DNA of 34,835 nt, taken from assembly GCA_016282395.1 (NCBI GenBank), contig JAEEKL010000014.1, positions 1 through 34,835 of the forward strand, read 5' to 3'. The position numbers and the translations under genes are program-made. Of this stretch, positions 24,069 through 33,081 are shown in pieces; the stretch's first letter is position 1, and each line of letters opens with the position of its first letter. This DNA comes from Bacteroidales bacterium. GTDB lineage: Bacteria > Bacteroidota > Bacteroidia > Bacteroidales > WCHB1-69. The notes under the pieces are model-generated. The model was not told the DNA's origin. It saw only the letters and a list, made by a program, of their open reading frames with translations, and did no database searches.

Positions 24069-25304
24069 ATGAAAGTGTTATACACGATAGGGATTTGGTT
24101 TTACGGGCTGGGCATCCGGGTGGCGGCGCTGTTCAATGAGAAGGCGCGGCTGTGGGTGCGTGGTCGGAAGGGCTTGTTTGCTGAGCTGGAACGCACTTTC
24201 GCCGGCAAATCAAATCCTGTGTGGATTCATTGCGCATCTTTAGGGGAATATGAGCAAGCCAAACCACTTATTGAGAAAATCAAGCAGGAAGAACCTGAAA
24301 CACAAATACTTGTGACGTTCTTCTCTCCTTCGGGTTACATGCAGGCAGTTAAAAAACCGCTTGCCGATTACAATTTCTACTTGCCGTTGGATTTGCCCTG
24401 CAATGCACGAAAGTTTATCAGCATCGTGCAACCAAAGACGGCCGTTTTTGTGAAATACGAATATTGGTATAGCTTCATGCAGCAATTGCATCGAAATTCA
24501 ATACCATTTTATTATATAAGTGCCATTTTCCGTGAAAAACAGCATTTCTTCAAACCTTTCGGCAGTTGGTTCGCGAAACAGCTGCAGCAGGCCACACACT
24601 TTTTCGTACAGACAGAAAAATCGAAACAGTTATTAGAAACCATTGGAATAAAGCAAGTTACTGTATGCGGTGACACCCGTTTCGATCGCGTAAAAACAAT
24701 TGCTGAACAAGTGCAGCCGTTCGATTTCATGGAATCGTTCCGTGGCAATAAGAAAGTCATCGTGGCGGGCAGCACTTGGGAACCAGACGAACAGCTGTTG
24801 GCACAATTATTGCGGCGTTTCCCTGACTACAAAATAGTGGTTGCTCCTCACGAGATTAGCCGTACCCCGGAAGTGAAACAAACGTTCGCTGCATATAATA
24901 CTGCGTTATATTCTTCCAAAGAGAATTCTGATATGGCAGGTTGCCAGGTGCTTGTTGTGGACACCATCGGTATTCTGAACCGCTTGTACCAGTATAGCAC
25001 TGTCTCTTACATCGGCGGCGCTTTCAAGACTGGCTTGCACAACATTTTGGAGGCAGCCGTCTATGGAAAGCCCATCTTTTTTGGTCCGCACTATGACCAT
25101 TTCAACGAGGCGGTGAATTTGGTGGCACAGAAAGGTGCGTTCTCCATTCAATCCGCAGAGGAAATGCGTGATATTATGACAAAATTTGAACAAAATCCTG
25201 AATATTACGACCAAACCTGCGATATTTGTCAGGAATATGTAGCACAGAATTCCGGTGCTGTTAACATCATATACGAAAACATCAAAATCAAAAATTCATA
25301 TTAA
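24069..25304 (+). CDS. waaA: 3-deoxy-D-manno-octulosonic acid transferase
   Basis: WaaA (KdtA) transfers Kdo from CMP-Kdo to the lipid A precursor at the inner membrane. The N-terminus is a single membrane anchor. The catalytic Glu60 lies in WIHCASLGEYEQAKPLI. The C-terminal domain has VIVAGSTWEPDE, APHEISR and FGPHYDHFNEAVNL, the CMP-Kdo binding landmarks. The length of 411 residues is typical. The start codon sits in a run of three octamers (ATGAAGCG and relatives), the third containing the ATG. A LemA gene follows after 12 bp. Confidence 0.95.
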   Translation: MKVLYTIGIWFYGLGIRVAALFNEKARLWVRGRKGLFAELERTFAGKSNPVWIHCASLGEYEQAKPLIEKIKQEEPETQILVTFFSPSGYMQAVKKPLADYNFYLPLDLPCNARKFISIVQPKTAVFVKYEYWYSFMQQLHRNSIPFYYISAIFREKQHFFKPFGSWFAKQLQQATHFFVQTEKSKQLLETIGIKQVTVCGDTRFDRVKTIAEQVQPFDFMESFRGNKKVIVAGSTWEPDEQLLAQLLRRFPDYKIVVAPHEISRTPEVKQTFAAYNTALYSSKENSDMAGCQVLVVDTIGILNRLYQYSTVSYIGGAFKTGLHNILEAAVYGKPIFFGPHYDHFNEAVNLVAQKGAFSIQSAEEMRDIMTKFEQNPEYYDQTCDICQEYVAQNSGAVNIIYENIKIKNSY

Positions 25305-25316
25305 AACTTTAATACA

Positions 25317-25916
25317 ATGGGTAAATTATTAAAAACTATCTTGATTATTGTCGGCATCGTTATCGTTTTTGGTGCCTTGTTAGTGAAACCTTACAACAAT
25401 ATGGTCCAGAAGGACGAGGAAGCTTCCAAGGCTTGGGCCAACGTGGAGAATGCCTATCAGCGTCGTATGGACTTGATTCCCAACTTGGTGAAAAGTGTTG
25501 AAGGTGCTGCGAACTTTGAAAAGGGAACCTTGACAGAGGTGATTGAGGCACGTGCCAAAGCCACATCGGTGCAAATTGACCCAAATAACCTCACAGAGGA
25601 ATCCATCGCAAAATTCCAGGCAGCCCAAGACCAACTTAGTTCCGCCTTGAGCCGTTTGATGGTCGTTGTGGAGCGCTACCCTGAGTTGAAAGCCAACCAG
25701 AATTTCCTGGAGTTGCAAGCCCAACTGGAAGGTACCGAAAACCGCATCGCTGTGGAGCGCGGCAAATTCAATGACACGGTGAACGATTATAACAACTATA
25801 TCCGTCGTTTCCCGAACAACATTGTTGCCGGATTGTTCAATTTTGACAAGAAAGGCTATTTCAAGGCAGCTGAAGGTGCCGACAAGGCTCCCGATGTGGA
25901 ATTCAATTTTAACTAA
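25317..25916 (+). CDS. LemA family protein
   Basis: LemA proteins are small membrane-anchored helical proteins of uncertain role. The N-terminal span (about 5-23) is followed by the family signature: EEASKAWANVENAYQRRMDLIPNLV, then the mid helix and NDTVNDYNNYIRRFPNNIVAGLF near the end. The length of 199 residues is usual. It is paired with a TPM-domain gene 18 bp downstream, a common LemA neighbour in many bacteria, which suggests a shared envelope function that is not defined here. Confidence 0.93.
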   Translation: MGKLLKTILIIVGIVIVFGALLVKPYNNMVQKDEEASKAWANVENAYQRRMDLIPNLVKSVEGAANFEKGTLTEVIEARAKATSVQIDPNNLTEESIAKFQAAQDQLSSALSRLMVVVERYPELKANQNFLELQAQLEGTENRIAVERGKFNDTVNDYNNYIRRFPNNIVAGLFNFDKKGYFKAAEGADKAPDVEFNFN

Positions 25917-25934
25917 CCGTAATCCTGAACGGCC

Positions 25935-26738
25935 TTGAAACGCCTGATAATCATATTGTTTGCTCTCTTCGTTGCGTGGGAGGGCATGGCGAAAACCAAG
26001 GATGCGATTCCGCCCAAGCCTGATCCGCCTCGATTAGTCAACGACTTTGCTGGCATCCTCACTTCGGAGCAAATTCAGGAGAAGGAGGATTTGCTGGTGG
26101 CTTTCAACGATACCACCACGAATGTTATCTGTGTGGTAACTGTCAACGACTTGGGCGACTACACGGCTGCGGAATTCGCCTACGAAATCGGTGACCAATG
26201 GGGTGTGAGATCCACTGATGACAAACGCAACGGTGTGGTGTTGTTGCTGAAACCCCGCAACGAGACCTCCGGAGAAGTCTATATCGCGGTGGGTTACGAC
26301 CTTGAGGGCGCTATCCCCGATGCTATCGCGAAACGCATCATTGAGACGAAGATGATGCCCGCCCTGCGTGACGGCGATTACAACGCGGCCATTGATTCGG
26401 CATTGGCATACATTCTGCCTCTGGCGGCAGGCGAAATCAAGGAGATACGAGAAGACAACGACTTTGACGGGGATGCCCTTTTTGGTCTTTTGTTTTTTAT
26501 CGGTATAGTTGTTCTCATTTGTGTAATCATACACAGAAGCGGGAAAGGAAGCGGCGACAGCCATTATACTGGTTCCTTCTTCCCACCCACCCACTATGGC
26601 GGCAACTGGTCTGACTTCGGCGGTGGCTTTGGAGGCGGCAGCTTCGGTGGCGGCCATAGCAGTGGCGGTTTCGGAGGCTTTGGTGGATTTGGCGGAGGAG
26701 GCGGCTTCGGTGGAGGCGGCGCCGGCGGACGATTCTAA
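25935..26738 (+). CDS. TPM-domain (YgcG-like) membrane protein with Gly-rich tail
   Basis: The start is TTG at 25935, since no ATG precedes the signal segment (LIIILFALFVAWEGMA). The mature protein carries a TPM/YgcG domain at about 33-170 (LVNDFAGILTSEQIQ, VVTVNDLGDYTAAEFAYEIGDQWGV, GVVLLLKPRNE), a membrane span near 182-198, and a C-terminal tail of GGFGGG/GGG repeats ending GGRF. This matches the usual LemA-neighbour protein. The Gly-rich tail is encoded by GC-rich repeats. Function is unknown. Confidence 0.85.
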   Translation: MKRLIIILFALFVAWEGMAKTKDAIPPKPDPPRLVNDFAGILTSEQIQEKEDLLVAFNDTTTNVICVVTVNDLGDYTAAEFAYEIGDQWGVRSTDDKRNGVVLLLKPRNETSGEVYIAVGYDLEGAIPDAIAKRIIETKMMPALRDGDYNAAIDSALAYILPLAAGEIKEIREDNDFDGDALFGLLFFIGIVVLICVIIHRSGKGSGDSHYTGSFFPPTHYGGNWSDFGGGFGGGSFGGGHSSGGFGGFGGFGGGGGFGGGGAGGRF

Positions 26739-26774
26739 CTATGCGATGAAAAACGATAAACTACTAACAGCTTC

Positions 26775-26809
26775 AATAACCAATAACCCATAACCTATAA
26801 CCACTACTA
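26775..26809 (+). repeat. Heptamer array upstream of pyrC
   Basis: Four units of NATAACC (AATAACC twice, CATAACC, TATAACC), then ACTACTA, directly abutting the dihydroorotase ATG. Only 7-bp periodicity is claimed. Confidence 0.7.
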
Positions 26810-28165
26810 ATGAATTATTTCATAAAAAATGCAATAATAGTAAATGAAGGTGAGACATTTAGTGCTCACCTTTATGTTAAAGATGGCATAATTGCCAAAA
26901 TCGTGCGCGACGGCGAGACTTTTGAACCAGGGAATGCGCAGGTTGTCGATGCGCGGGGCAAATATCTTATTCCCGGCATCATTGACGAACATGTGCATTT
27001 CCGGGAACCGGGCATGACCGCCAAAGCCGACATTTACAGCGAAAGCCGGGCGGCGGTGGCAGGCGGCGTGACTTCTTTCTTGGAGATGCCGAATACTGTG
27101 CCGCAGACCACTACTCAAGCTTTATTGCAGGAGAAATTCGACTTCGCCGCCGAAAAATCATTGGCAAACTACTCGTTCTACATCGGAGCTACTAATGACA
27201 ATCTTGACGAAATAGAGAAAACCGACCCTGCAAAAGTTTGCGGTGTGAAGCTGTTCATGGGTTCCAGTACCGGCAACATGTTGGTGGATAGAGAGGCCGT
27301 GCTGGAGACTCTTTTCAAAGAATCCCCGTGTTTGATTGCGGCGCATTGTGAAGACGAAGAAATCATCAAACGTAACACATTGCATTATAAGGGATTGGCT
27401 GAAAACCATGAAATAGTGCCTGATGCAAGCATCCATCCACTCGTCCGCTCTGAAGAGGCTTGCTATCGTTCAACCGAAAAAGCTGTAAAATTGGCAAAAA
27501 AAACGGGTGCGCGTCTGCACGTTATGCATATCTCCACCCGTGCGGAACTGCTGCTCTTTGACCCTGTTCTTCCATTGTCAGCCAAGAAGATAACTGCTGA
27601 AACCTGTCCGCATTATCTGCTGTTTGATGACCGTGATTACAACCAGTACGGCTTCGCCATCAAGTGTAATCCAGCCATCAAGTCGTCACATGACAAACGC
27701 GCTCTTTGGCGTGGGATGCAAGATGGCTACATTGACACTATCGGCTCCGACCATGCGCCGCATCTTTGGGAAGAGAAATTTACCGACAGTTATTTCACTG
27801 CCAAGTCCGGATTTCCCTCCATCCAGCATAATTTTGCGCTTATGTTGGATAATTTTAAGCGCAATAAATTGAAAATAGCCGATTTGGTAAGGCTTATGTG
27901 TCACAATCCCGCCACATTGTATCGCATTGAACGGCGTGGATTTATCCGGGAAGGCTATTTTGCGGATTTGGCAATAGTGGATGACAATGTCAAATCATTG
28001 ATCACCAACGAAGATGTGTTATACAAATGCAGATGGACGCCTTATGACGGTATTATGGTTCGTTCACAGGTGACTCATACATTCATTAATGGGAATTTAG
28101 TTTATGAAAACGGAATTTTCCATGAAGAAAATCGAGGTGAACGATTAACATTCTCTATAAAATAA
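26810..28165 (+). CDS. pyrC: Dihydroorotase
   Basis: This enzyme closes the ring of carbamoyl aspartate to dihydroorotate in pyrimidine synthesis. The zinc ligands His61 and His63 lie in IIDEHVHFREPGM, the lysine expected to be carboxylated is in GVKLFMGSSTG near 147, and DTIGSDHAPH near 304-313 is the conserved catalytic Asp. At 451 residues it matches the type I (allantoinase-like) dihydroorotases. The heptamer array touches its ATG. It is convergent with the second flippase gene (36-bp gap). Confidence 0.93.
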   Translation: MNYFIKNAIIVNEGETFSAHLYVKDGIIAKIVRDGETFEPGNAQVVDARGKYLIPGIIDEHVHFREPGMTAKADIYSESRAAVAGGVTSFLEMPNTVPQTTTQALLQEKFDFAAEKSLANYSFYIGATNDNLDEIEKTDPAKVCGVKLFMGSSTGNMLVDREAVLETLFKESPCLIAAHCEDEEIIKRNTLHYKGLAENHEIVPDASIHPLVRSEEACYRSTEKAVKLAKKTGARLHVMHISTRAELLLFDPVLPLSAKKITAETCPHYLLFDDRDYNQYGFAIKCNPAIKSSHDKRALWRGMQDGYIDTIGSDHAPHLWEEKFTDSYFTAKSGFPSIQHNFALMLDNFKRNKLKIADLVRLMCHNPATLYRIERRGFIREGYFADLAIVDDNVKSLITNEDVLYKCRWTPYDGIMVRSQVTHTFINGNLVYENGIFHEENRGERLTFSIK

Positions 28166-28192
28166 AGGCAAACAATAACAAGTCTTAAAAAC

Positions 28193-28206
28193 AGCTAATA
28201 GCTAGC
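28193..28206. repeat. Two-unit heptamer array in the convergent spacer
   Basis: AGCTAAT then AGCTAGC, overlapping the stop of the flippase on the minus strand. Shares the 12-mer AGCTAATAGCTA with the array at 21743. Confidence 0.45.
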
Positions 28207-29725
28207 TCTCAATCCTTAACATCTTTCGGATCAATCGGTTGATGTCTTCTGAAATATGCCAGTAGTAGCACACCACTATGGTGACACCTGTCAGCAGTAT
28301 GCTCTTGACCACGGCATCTACCATCGCATTAGTCGTTTGAGAAAACGGTAAATTCATGAAGAAGGGGGCAATTCCTTTCACCCATCCGAAATTCAACAGC
28401 AGTAATCCTAAGACCAAGGCTACTACTTTGAATTGTGCTTTTGATAAGATATTGATGTTCAGTTTTGTGCGAACTACTATCAGCAGACATAGGTAGAATG
28501 TCAGATAAGAAATCAGATGTGATAGAGAGGCTCCGTCCATACCATAACGTGGAATCAGCAATACATTCAGCAATACGGCCATAGCGGTAAGCATGACTGT
28601 AAACACCAGTGACCAATAGTAATATTTGGAGTAGTTCAACGCGCTAGAACTGACAAACAGGGTGGAATTGAAGAACTTGGCGAAACCGAGAATCAATACC
28701 ACACTTTTCCCAGCCTCATACATTTCGCCGTTGGGCAGGAGCATGAAAAGCGCGTCAATGTTGATCCAGATGAATAAAAAGATGAGAGCACTGGACAGCA
28801 TCAAATGCAAAGAAACGGATTTACAGAGTGTTTCAGCTTTTTCGATATCGTTGTTTTTGATGGATTCCGAAATTTCCGGTTGCACAATGGCATTGAGCGA
28901 CCGATTTGGCACTTCCACCACTGTGGCGATATAGTTTGCGATAGCGTAAATGCCTGTAAATGTGAGCCCCATGCCCGCACTGACAAAAAAAGTGTTCAGC
29001 AAAGGCATCGCATTTACCGTGACAGCGTTCAGCAGCAGGAACAGGGTGTAGAATCCGATATCTTTCAATAAAGGTTTGTTAAATATCTTGAAATCAGGTT
29101 TGAATGATATTTTGCCCAACGACAGCAGGTAGAGGAAATCAATAAGGGTGGCGAGGAAATAGGTGACACACACGCCCATTACAAGTCCGTCCAAGTCAAT
29201 GACATGCCAGTAGCCGTATAGCAGATAGGTCAACAGGAGTCCTACGCGCACACCCACTTCGCGCACGAATTTCGGCACCACAATACGCATCAGCACGTTG
29301 GTGTTTGCTTCGAAAACCGTTTGGTAGAGCATGAATAACGCCAACGGGAACACGAACCGGTAGTAGGTGACAAACAGTTCGGAGTTTTTCGAAAATGTGT
29401 GAATGATAGTGCCTTCCAGACATTTGGCTACAAGTACGAAAAAAAGGAATCCGACAATCGGAACAATCAAAGTCCAGAAAAAGAAGCCATGATGCTTTTC
29501 GTTTTCATCTTTGAAATAGGGGAAAAAACGGATAATGGAAGAACTGGTACCGAGTTGAGCAAAGCTGGCGAAGAGAACGGCGGCATCAATCATCACGCGT
29601 GTGAGGCCAATTTCCTCCTGTGTCAGATATTTAGTCACGATAAAAAAAGTAGTGAGAAAACCAATGGCGATTCCCACGTAGTTGACTATCGTGCCTTTAA
29701 TGCTTTGTTTGATGACTACGCCCAT
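28202..29725 (-). CDS. Second polysaccharide flippase, MOP superfamily
   Basis: The 507-residue protein is highly hydrophobic with about 14 predicted spans, consistent with a MOP-superfamily lipid-linked oligosaccharide flippase. The N-terminus KQSIKGTIVNYVGIAIGFLTTFFIVTKY and LTQEEIGLTRVMIDA resemble the Wzx-type family. It differs from the WzxC-like protein at 14622 and is not near a glycosyltransferase, so its glycan is unknown. It lies downstream of the lytic transglycosylase gene on the same strand, with a palindromic element between them. Confidence 0.85.
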   Translation of the reverse strand: MGVVIKQSIKGTIVNYVGIAIGFLTTFFIVTKYLTQEEIGLTRVMIDAAVLFASFAQLGTSSSIIRFFPYFKDENEKHHGFFFWTLIVPIVGFLFFVLVAKCLEGTIIHTFSKNSELFVTYYRFVFPLALFMLYQTVFEANTNVLMRIVVPKFVREVGVRVGLLLTYLLYGYWHVIDLDGLVMGVCVTYFLATLIDFLYLLSLGKISFKPDFKIFNKPLLKDIGFYTLFLLLNAVTVNAMPLLNTFFVSAGMGLTFTGIYAIANYIATVVEVPNRSLNAIVQPEISESIKNNDIEKAETLCKSVSLHLMLSSALIFLFIWINIDALFMLLPNGEMYEAGKSVVLILGFAKFFNSTLFVSSSALNYSKYYYWSLVFTVMLTAMAVLLNVLLIPRYGMDGASLSHLISYLTFYLCLLIVVRTKLNINILSKAQFKVVALVLGLLLLNFGWVKGIAPFFMNLPFSQTTNAMVDAVVKSILLTGVTIVVCYYWHISEDINRLIRKMLRIES

Positions 29726-29743
29726 GATGTTCTGTACTTTCCA

Positions 29744-29773
29744 ATAGAGATGGTGTTACACATCGTCTCTACA
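29744..29773. repeat. Intergenic palindromic element, third core type
   Basis: An imperfect 29-30 bp palindrome whose right arm ends CGTCTCTACA, as in the sigma-gene elements, with an inner ATGTG-type core and a mutated left arm (ATAGAGATGG). It lies between two minus-strand genes. Confidence 0.5.
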
Positions 29774-29797
29774 AATGGCGAACCGTAAAAACAGGTA

Positions 29798-31426
29798 TTA
29801 CTTTTTGGGAATTTTCAGTTTTTGGCCGATTTTGATGGCATCTTTGTTGGAGAGATGGTTATATTGTGCGATGTCGTTTGCCGTGGTGCCGTAGCGTCTG
29901 GCAATGGATGAGAGCGTGTCACCTTGGCGGATGGTGTAGGAGGTATAGTCCAACTGTTGCTGTACGGGCTTGATTTCGGGTTTCGGTTGGGCAGGAATAG
30001 GGCCGCCAATGGTGTCACTTTTCGTCACAGTGGAATCGACAGACGCATTGCTGGTAATGGTTTTTGTGGTGTCTTGCGTCGCCGGTTTGTAGTTGGGGTT
30101 GGGAACCTTCACGGTGGTGCCTTTCTTCACAATAAGTTTTTGTCCGATACGCAGATTGGTGCTGTGCAAGTGGTTCATTGCTTTCAAATTGTTGACACTT
30201 GTATGGTATTTTGACGCAATTTTGCCCAATGTCTCACCTTTTCTCACCACATGATATTTGTTCGGGGTTTTCTGCACAATCATCATGCCATCATCGGTGA
30301 TGGTACCGTTGTCGGCCACTATATTCAGGTTTTTGGTCGGGTTGAAATAGGTGTCATAATTGTAGTTCGGGATTGAGTCGGCCATGGCGATATAGTGCAG
30401 GATGTCGTTGGAACGGAGTCGCACCGGCATCGGCTGGTTGAAGGCCGGGATAATGTCCTTTTTGTATTGAGGGTTTAGCGATTTGATTTCGTCATAGCTG
30501 ACATCCAATACGTTAGCTATCTGTTGGAAATGCGTTTCTTTCTTGATCATGATGGTATCCACGTCCGAGGGAATAGAGATTTTTGCAGGTTGGATGCCGT
30601 AAAGGTTGTGGTAGGTCATCATGTACATGGCGCCGATGAAAGCGGGGAAGTAGTTCTGGGTCTCGCGGGGAAGATAGTTGCAGACGCTCCAGAAATCGGT
30701 TTTGCCGCCGGAACGCTGGATGGCCTTGCGCACGTTACCGGCGCCGCAATTGTAGGCGGAAATAGCCAAGCCCCAGTCACCGAAGATGTTGTAGAGGTCA
30801 CGGAAGTGCCGTGCCGCGGCATCGGTGGCTTTGTAGGGGTCGCGGCGGTCATCCACGTATGAGGTGACTTCCAAGCCGTAGAGTTTGCCCGTGCCGTACA
30901 TGAACTGCCAAATTCCTGTCGCTCCCGCCGGCGATACCGCCGTGGGATTCAACGCTGATTCGATAATGGTGATATAGACCAGCTCTTCAGGCAGGTCATA
31001 TTTGTCGAAAATGGCCTTCATCCACGGATAATAGTATTGCGCCAGCCCCAAGATCACAGAAGAACTGCGTTGGCGCTGAACGGAATAGAGTTCAATAAAG
31101 CGTTTCACTTTGTCATTGTAAGCAACCTGAATCGGGGTCTCAATCGCACTTAAACGCTTGTAAATCAGAGAATCATTGTTGTCATACTTGGTTGTGTCGT
31201 CAGTCAGTTTGGAAAGAACGGAGCTTTGGGAGGCGAGGTCGCGTTTCACATACCAGACATTCAACAGCGAATCCATCAAACGGATTTCATTGCGGGTGAA
31301 AATCTCCAAACTCTCTTGTGCGGTATTGGTGGCGGAGGAATCAGACACGGTCTGACTTTCCGGTTGTGCGTTCAACCCCCATACAAATCCGCACAATAAG
31401 GTACATATCAATATTCTTAATTTCAT
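29798..31426 (-). CDS. LysM-containing lytic transglycosylase, MltD-like
   Basis: The enzyme cleaves the glycan strands of murein to 1,6-anhydro products in the periplasm. From the ATG at 31426, a signal peptide (MKLRILICTLLCGFVWG, then LNAQ) is followed by a SLT domain with the catalytic Glu near 156 in VYITIIESALNP, then GIWQFMYGTGKLYG and AISAYNCGAGNV. Two clear C-terminal LysM modules (about 391-436 and 497-542), starting HVVRKGETL and YTIRQGDTL, bind peptidoglycan; a third weaker one may precede them. This matches the MltD type. It has its own promoter at 31535 and may be transcribed with the flippase downstream. Confidence 0.92.
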   Translation of the reverse strand: MKLRILICTLLCGFVWGLNAQPESQTVSDSSATNTAQESLEIFTRNEIRLMDSLLNVWYVKRDLASQSSVLSKLTDDTTKYDNNDSLIYKRLSAIETPIQVAYNDKVKRFIELYSVQRQRSSSVILGLAQYYYPWMKAIFDKYDLPEELVYITIIESALNPTAVSPAGATGIWQFMYGTGKLYGLEVTSYVDDRRDPYKATDAAARHFRDLYNIFGDWGLAISAYNCGAGNVRKAIQRSGGKTDFWSVCNYLPRETQNYFPAFIGAMYMMTYHNLYGIQPAKISIPSDVDTIMIKKETHFQQIANVLDVSYDEIKSLNPQYKKDIIPAFNQPMPVRLRSNDILHYIAMADSIPNYNYDTYFNPTKNLNIVADNGTITDDGMMIVQKTPNKYHVVRKGETLGKIASKYHTSVNNLKAMNHLHSTNLRIGQKLIVKKGTTVKVPNPNYKPATQDTTKTITSNASVDSTVTKSDTIGGPIPAQPKPEIKPVQQQLDYTSYTIRQGDTLSSIARRYGTTANDIAQYNHLSNKDAIKIGQKLKIPKK

Positions 31427-31534
31427 ATTCAAAACTTATAAAACAATAAACATCAAGACGTTATGATTTCTTGACATCGAAAAAAACACATCTGTTATCC
31501 TTAATGTAATCAAACAGATTGAAATTTAAGGCCA

Positions 31535-31542
31535 CAAAAATA
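31535..31542 (-). promoter_or_regulatory. -7 box (TATTTTTG) for the lytic transglycosylase
   Basis: The minus strand reads TATTTTTG, about 109 bp before the ATG at 31426. No clear -33. Confidence 0.45.
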
Positions 31543-31567
31543 CGAAATTTTTTAACGCGAAGCCCCA

Positions 31568-33070
31568 CTACTTTATTGTGTAGTTATTCCATTTTAGCTC
31601 CTTACCCTCTTTGTATAAGGTAGTTATGGATAAAATTCCGTCTTCGTTATAGAGTTGCCAAATTCCTTCCTGCAGACCGATTTCATATTTTCCAGTCAGG
31701 CGGACATTGCCATTTTCCCAGTACAACGCATATTTTCCGTCCATGAGATTGTCGGAATATTGGATTTCGGAAGCGATTTTGCCGTCCTCGAACCAGGTCT
31801 TCCAGAGCCCTTCACGCAAACCGCCTTCATAACGTCCTGTTTCAACGGATGTTCCGTTCCTGTATAACCAGGTTCCCTCTTCGTATCCGGCGGTGTATTG
31901 CCCTTGCGTGAGAGCCACACCTTCCTCATCATATTCAATGTAACGTCCTTCCAATTCTCCGTCCTCGTAGTTGGCCACGGTCATGGTGTCGCCGGTCGGG
32001 TAAAACCAAGACCACTCCCCGATTTTCTGTCCTTTGGCATTGTAACTGCCAATGATTTCGATAGTTTTATCCGGAAAATAGAATTCCCATTCTCCAACGG
32101 GCTTGGAGTTCTTGTATTTGCCTTTCGAGCGAAGTTCACCAGTAGGGTAGTATTCTTTCCATAGTCCCTGGCGAAGTCCGTTGAGGTCGGTGATGCCCTC
32201 GTAGCGAAGCCAGCCGTCCTCATAGAGATATCCGTTGGTGATTTTGCCCGTGGAGTCAAAATCGCGACGCAAACCGTCGGGGCGACCGTTGTAGTAGGTG
32301 GCGGCGATAGCGACCTGACCATTTGAATGATAGGTGCGTCGGCGCTCGAGTTCTTTAGTCTCCTTGGCATCTTTCACCAATTGGTCATTTTCGTACTTCT
32401 CAACATACAGAAAATCACCGTTCTCATCGTAATATTTGAAAAAACCGTGTTTTTTGTCGTTGAGGTATTGCGCCTCAACCCGTAAATTGCCGTTATTCCA
32501 GAAATATTTCCAGCTGCCCTGTTTGAGGCCGAACTTGTCAGTGCGGTTGACAACCTCGCGGCGGCTGCGCACCCCACGGTAATACTTGGTCACGGCCACC
32601 ACCAATCCCGTATCATTGAACTCCTTGGCCAGTCCGTGCGGCAGACCATTCATGTAGGGAATCGTTTTTTTCCAAACATGATTCAGTCCATACGTGTTCA
32701 CTTGACCGACGATGGTGTCTTCGTGCCATTGCGTTACGGTATATTCATCTTTCTGATAGACAATCTGTTCGCCTTCTTTTTTGTCTTCTTGGTAATGCAC
32801 TTTCATCCGAACGGAAGCGTCATCGTTGTAAAACGTCCACAAACTGTCGAGAAGAAAGTTCTTGCGGTTTCCTTCGGAGATGAGAACACCCTTTTCGTTG
32901 TAGGATTTCCACCAGCCGTCAGGTTTGCCATTGACCAGCCGGCCCTCACTCGACTTTATTCCGTTAGGATAGTAAAATATCTTGTAATCAGAAAAAAAAG
33001 TGGAATCTTGAGCCTGGCAGAATGCCCATCCCCAAAGGAGAAACAGCCCAAAAGTCCACTTTTTCAACAT
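31568..33070 (-). CDS. Secreted MORN_2-repeat protein
   Basis: From the ATG at 33070, a signal peptide (MLKKWTFGLFLLWGWAFCQ) precedes about 480 residues made almost entirely of MORN_2-type repeats of about 20-24 residues with the pattern G.W..Y...G.L...G.Y, roughly 15-18 copies. Such proteins are common in Bacteroidota, and some are annotated as YwqK-type antitoxins by family name only, with no toxin nearby here. They probably form extended beta-structures. An ATG at 33082 overlaps the upstream lipoprotein stop by one base and would give a start of MIPAMLKK; the later start is preferred for its signal peptide. The gene is likely co-transcribed with that lipoprotein. Confidence 0.85.
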   Translation of the reverse strand: MLKKWTFGLFLLWGWAFCQAQDSTFFSDYKIFYYPNGIKSSEGRLVNGKPDGWWKSYNEKGVLISEGNRKNFLLDSLWTFYNDDASVRMKVHYQEDKKEGEQIVYQKDEYTVTQWHEDTIVGQVNTYGLNHVWKKTIPYMNGLPHGLAKEFNDTGLVVAVTKYYRGVRSRREVVNRTDKFGLKQGSWKYFWNNGNLRVEAQYLNDKKHGFFKYYDENGDFLYVEKYENDQLVKDAKETKELERRRTYHSNGQVAIAATYYNGRPDGLRRDFDSTGKITNGYLYEDGWLRYEGITDLNGLRQGLWKEYYPTGELRSKGKYKNSKPVGEWEFYFPDKTIEIIGSYNAKGQKIGEWSWFYPTGDTMTVANYEDGELEGRYIEYDEEGVALTQGQYTAGYEEGTWLYRNGTSVETGRYEGGLREGLWKTWFEDGKIASEIQYSDNLMDGKYALYWENGNVRLTGKYEIGLQEGIWQLYNEDGILSITTLYKEGKELKWNNYTIK

Positions 33071-33081
33071 GGCGGGAATCA

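Noticed and set aside
16967-26809. Heptamer arrays as a CRISPR or VNTR locus
   Set aside because: Units are 7 bp and degenerate with no spacers and no cas genes, so CRISPR is excluded. They differ from ordinary microsatellites in having a separate consensus at each spacer.
31568-33070. Calling the MORN_2 protein a YwqK antitoxin
   Set aside because: The repeats match that family name, but no toxin gene is adjacent and the protein has a signal peptide, so an antitoxin role is not supported.
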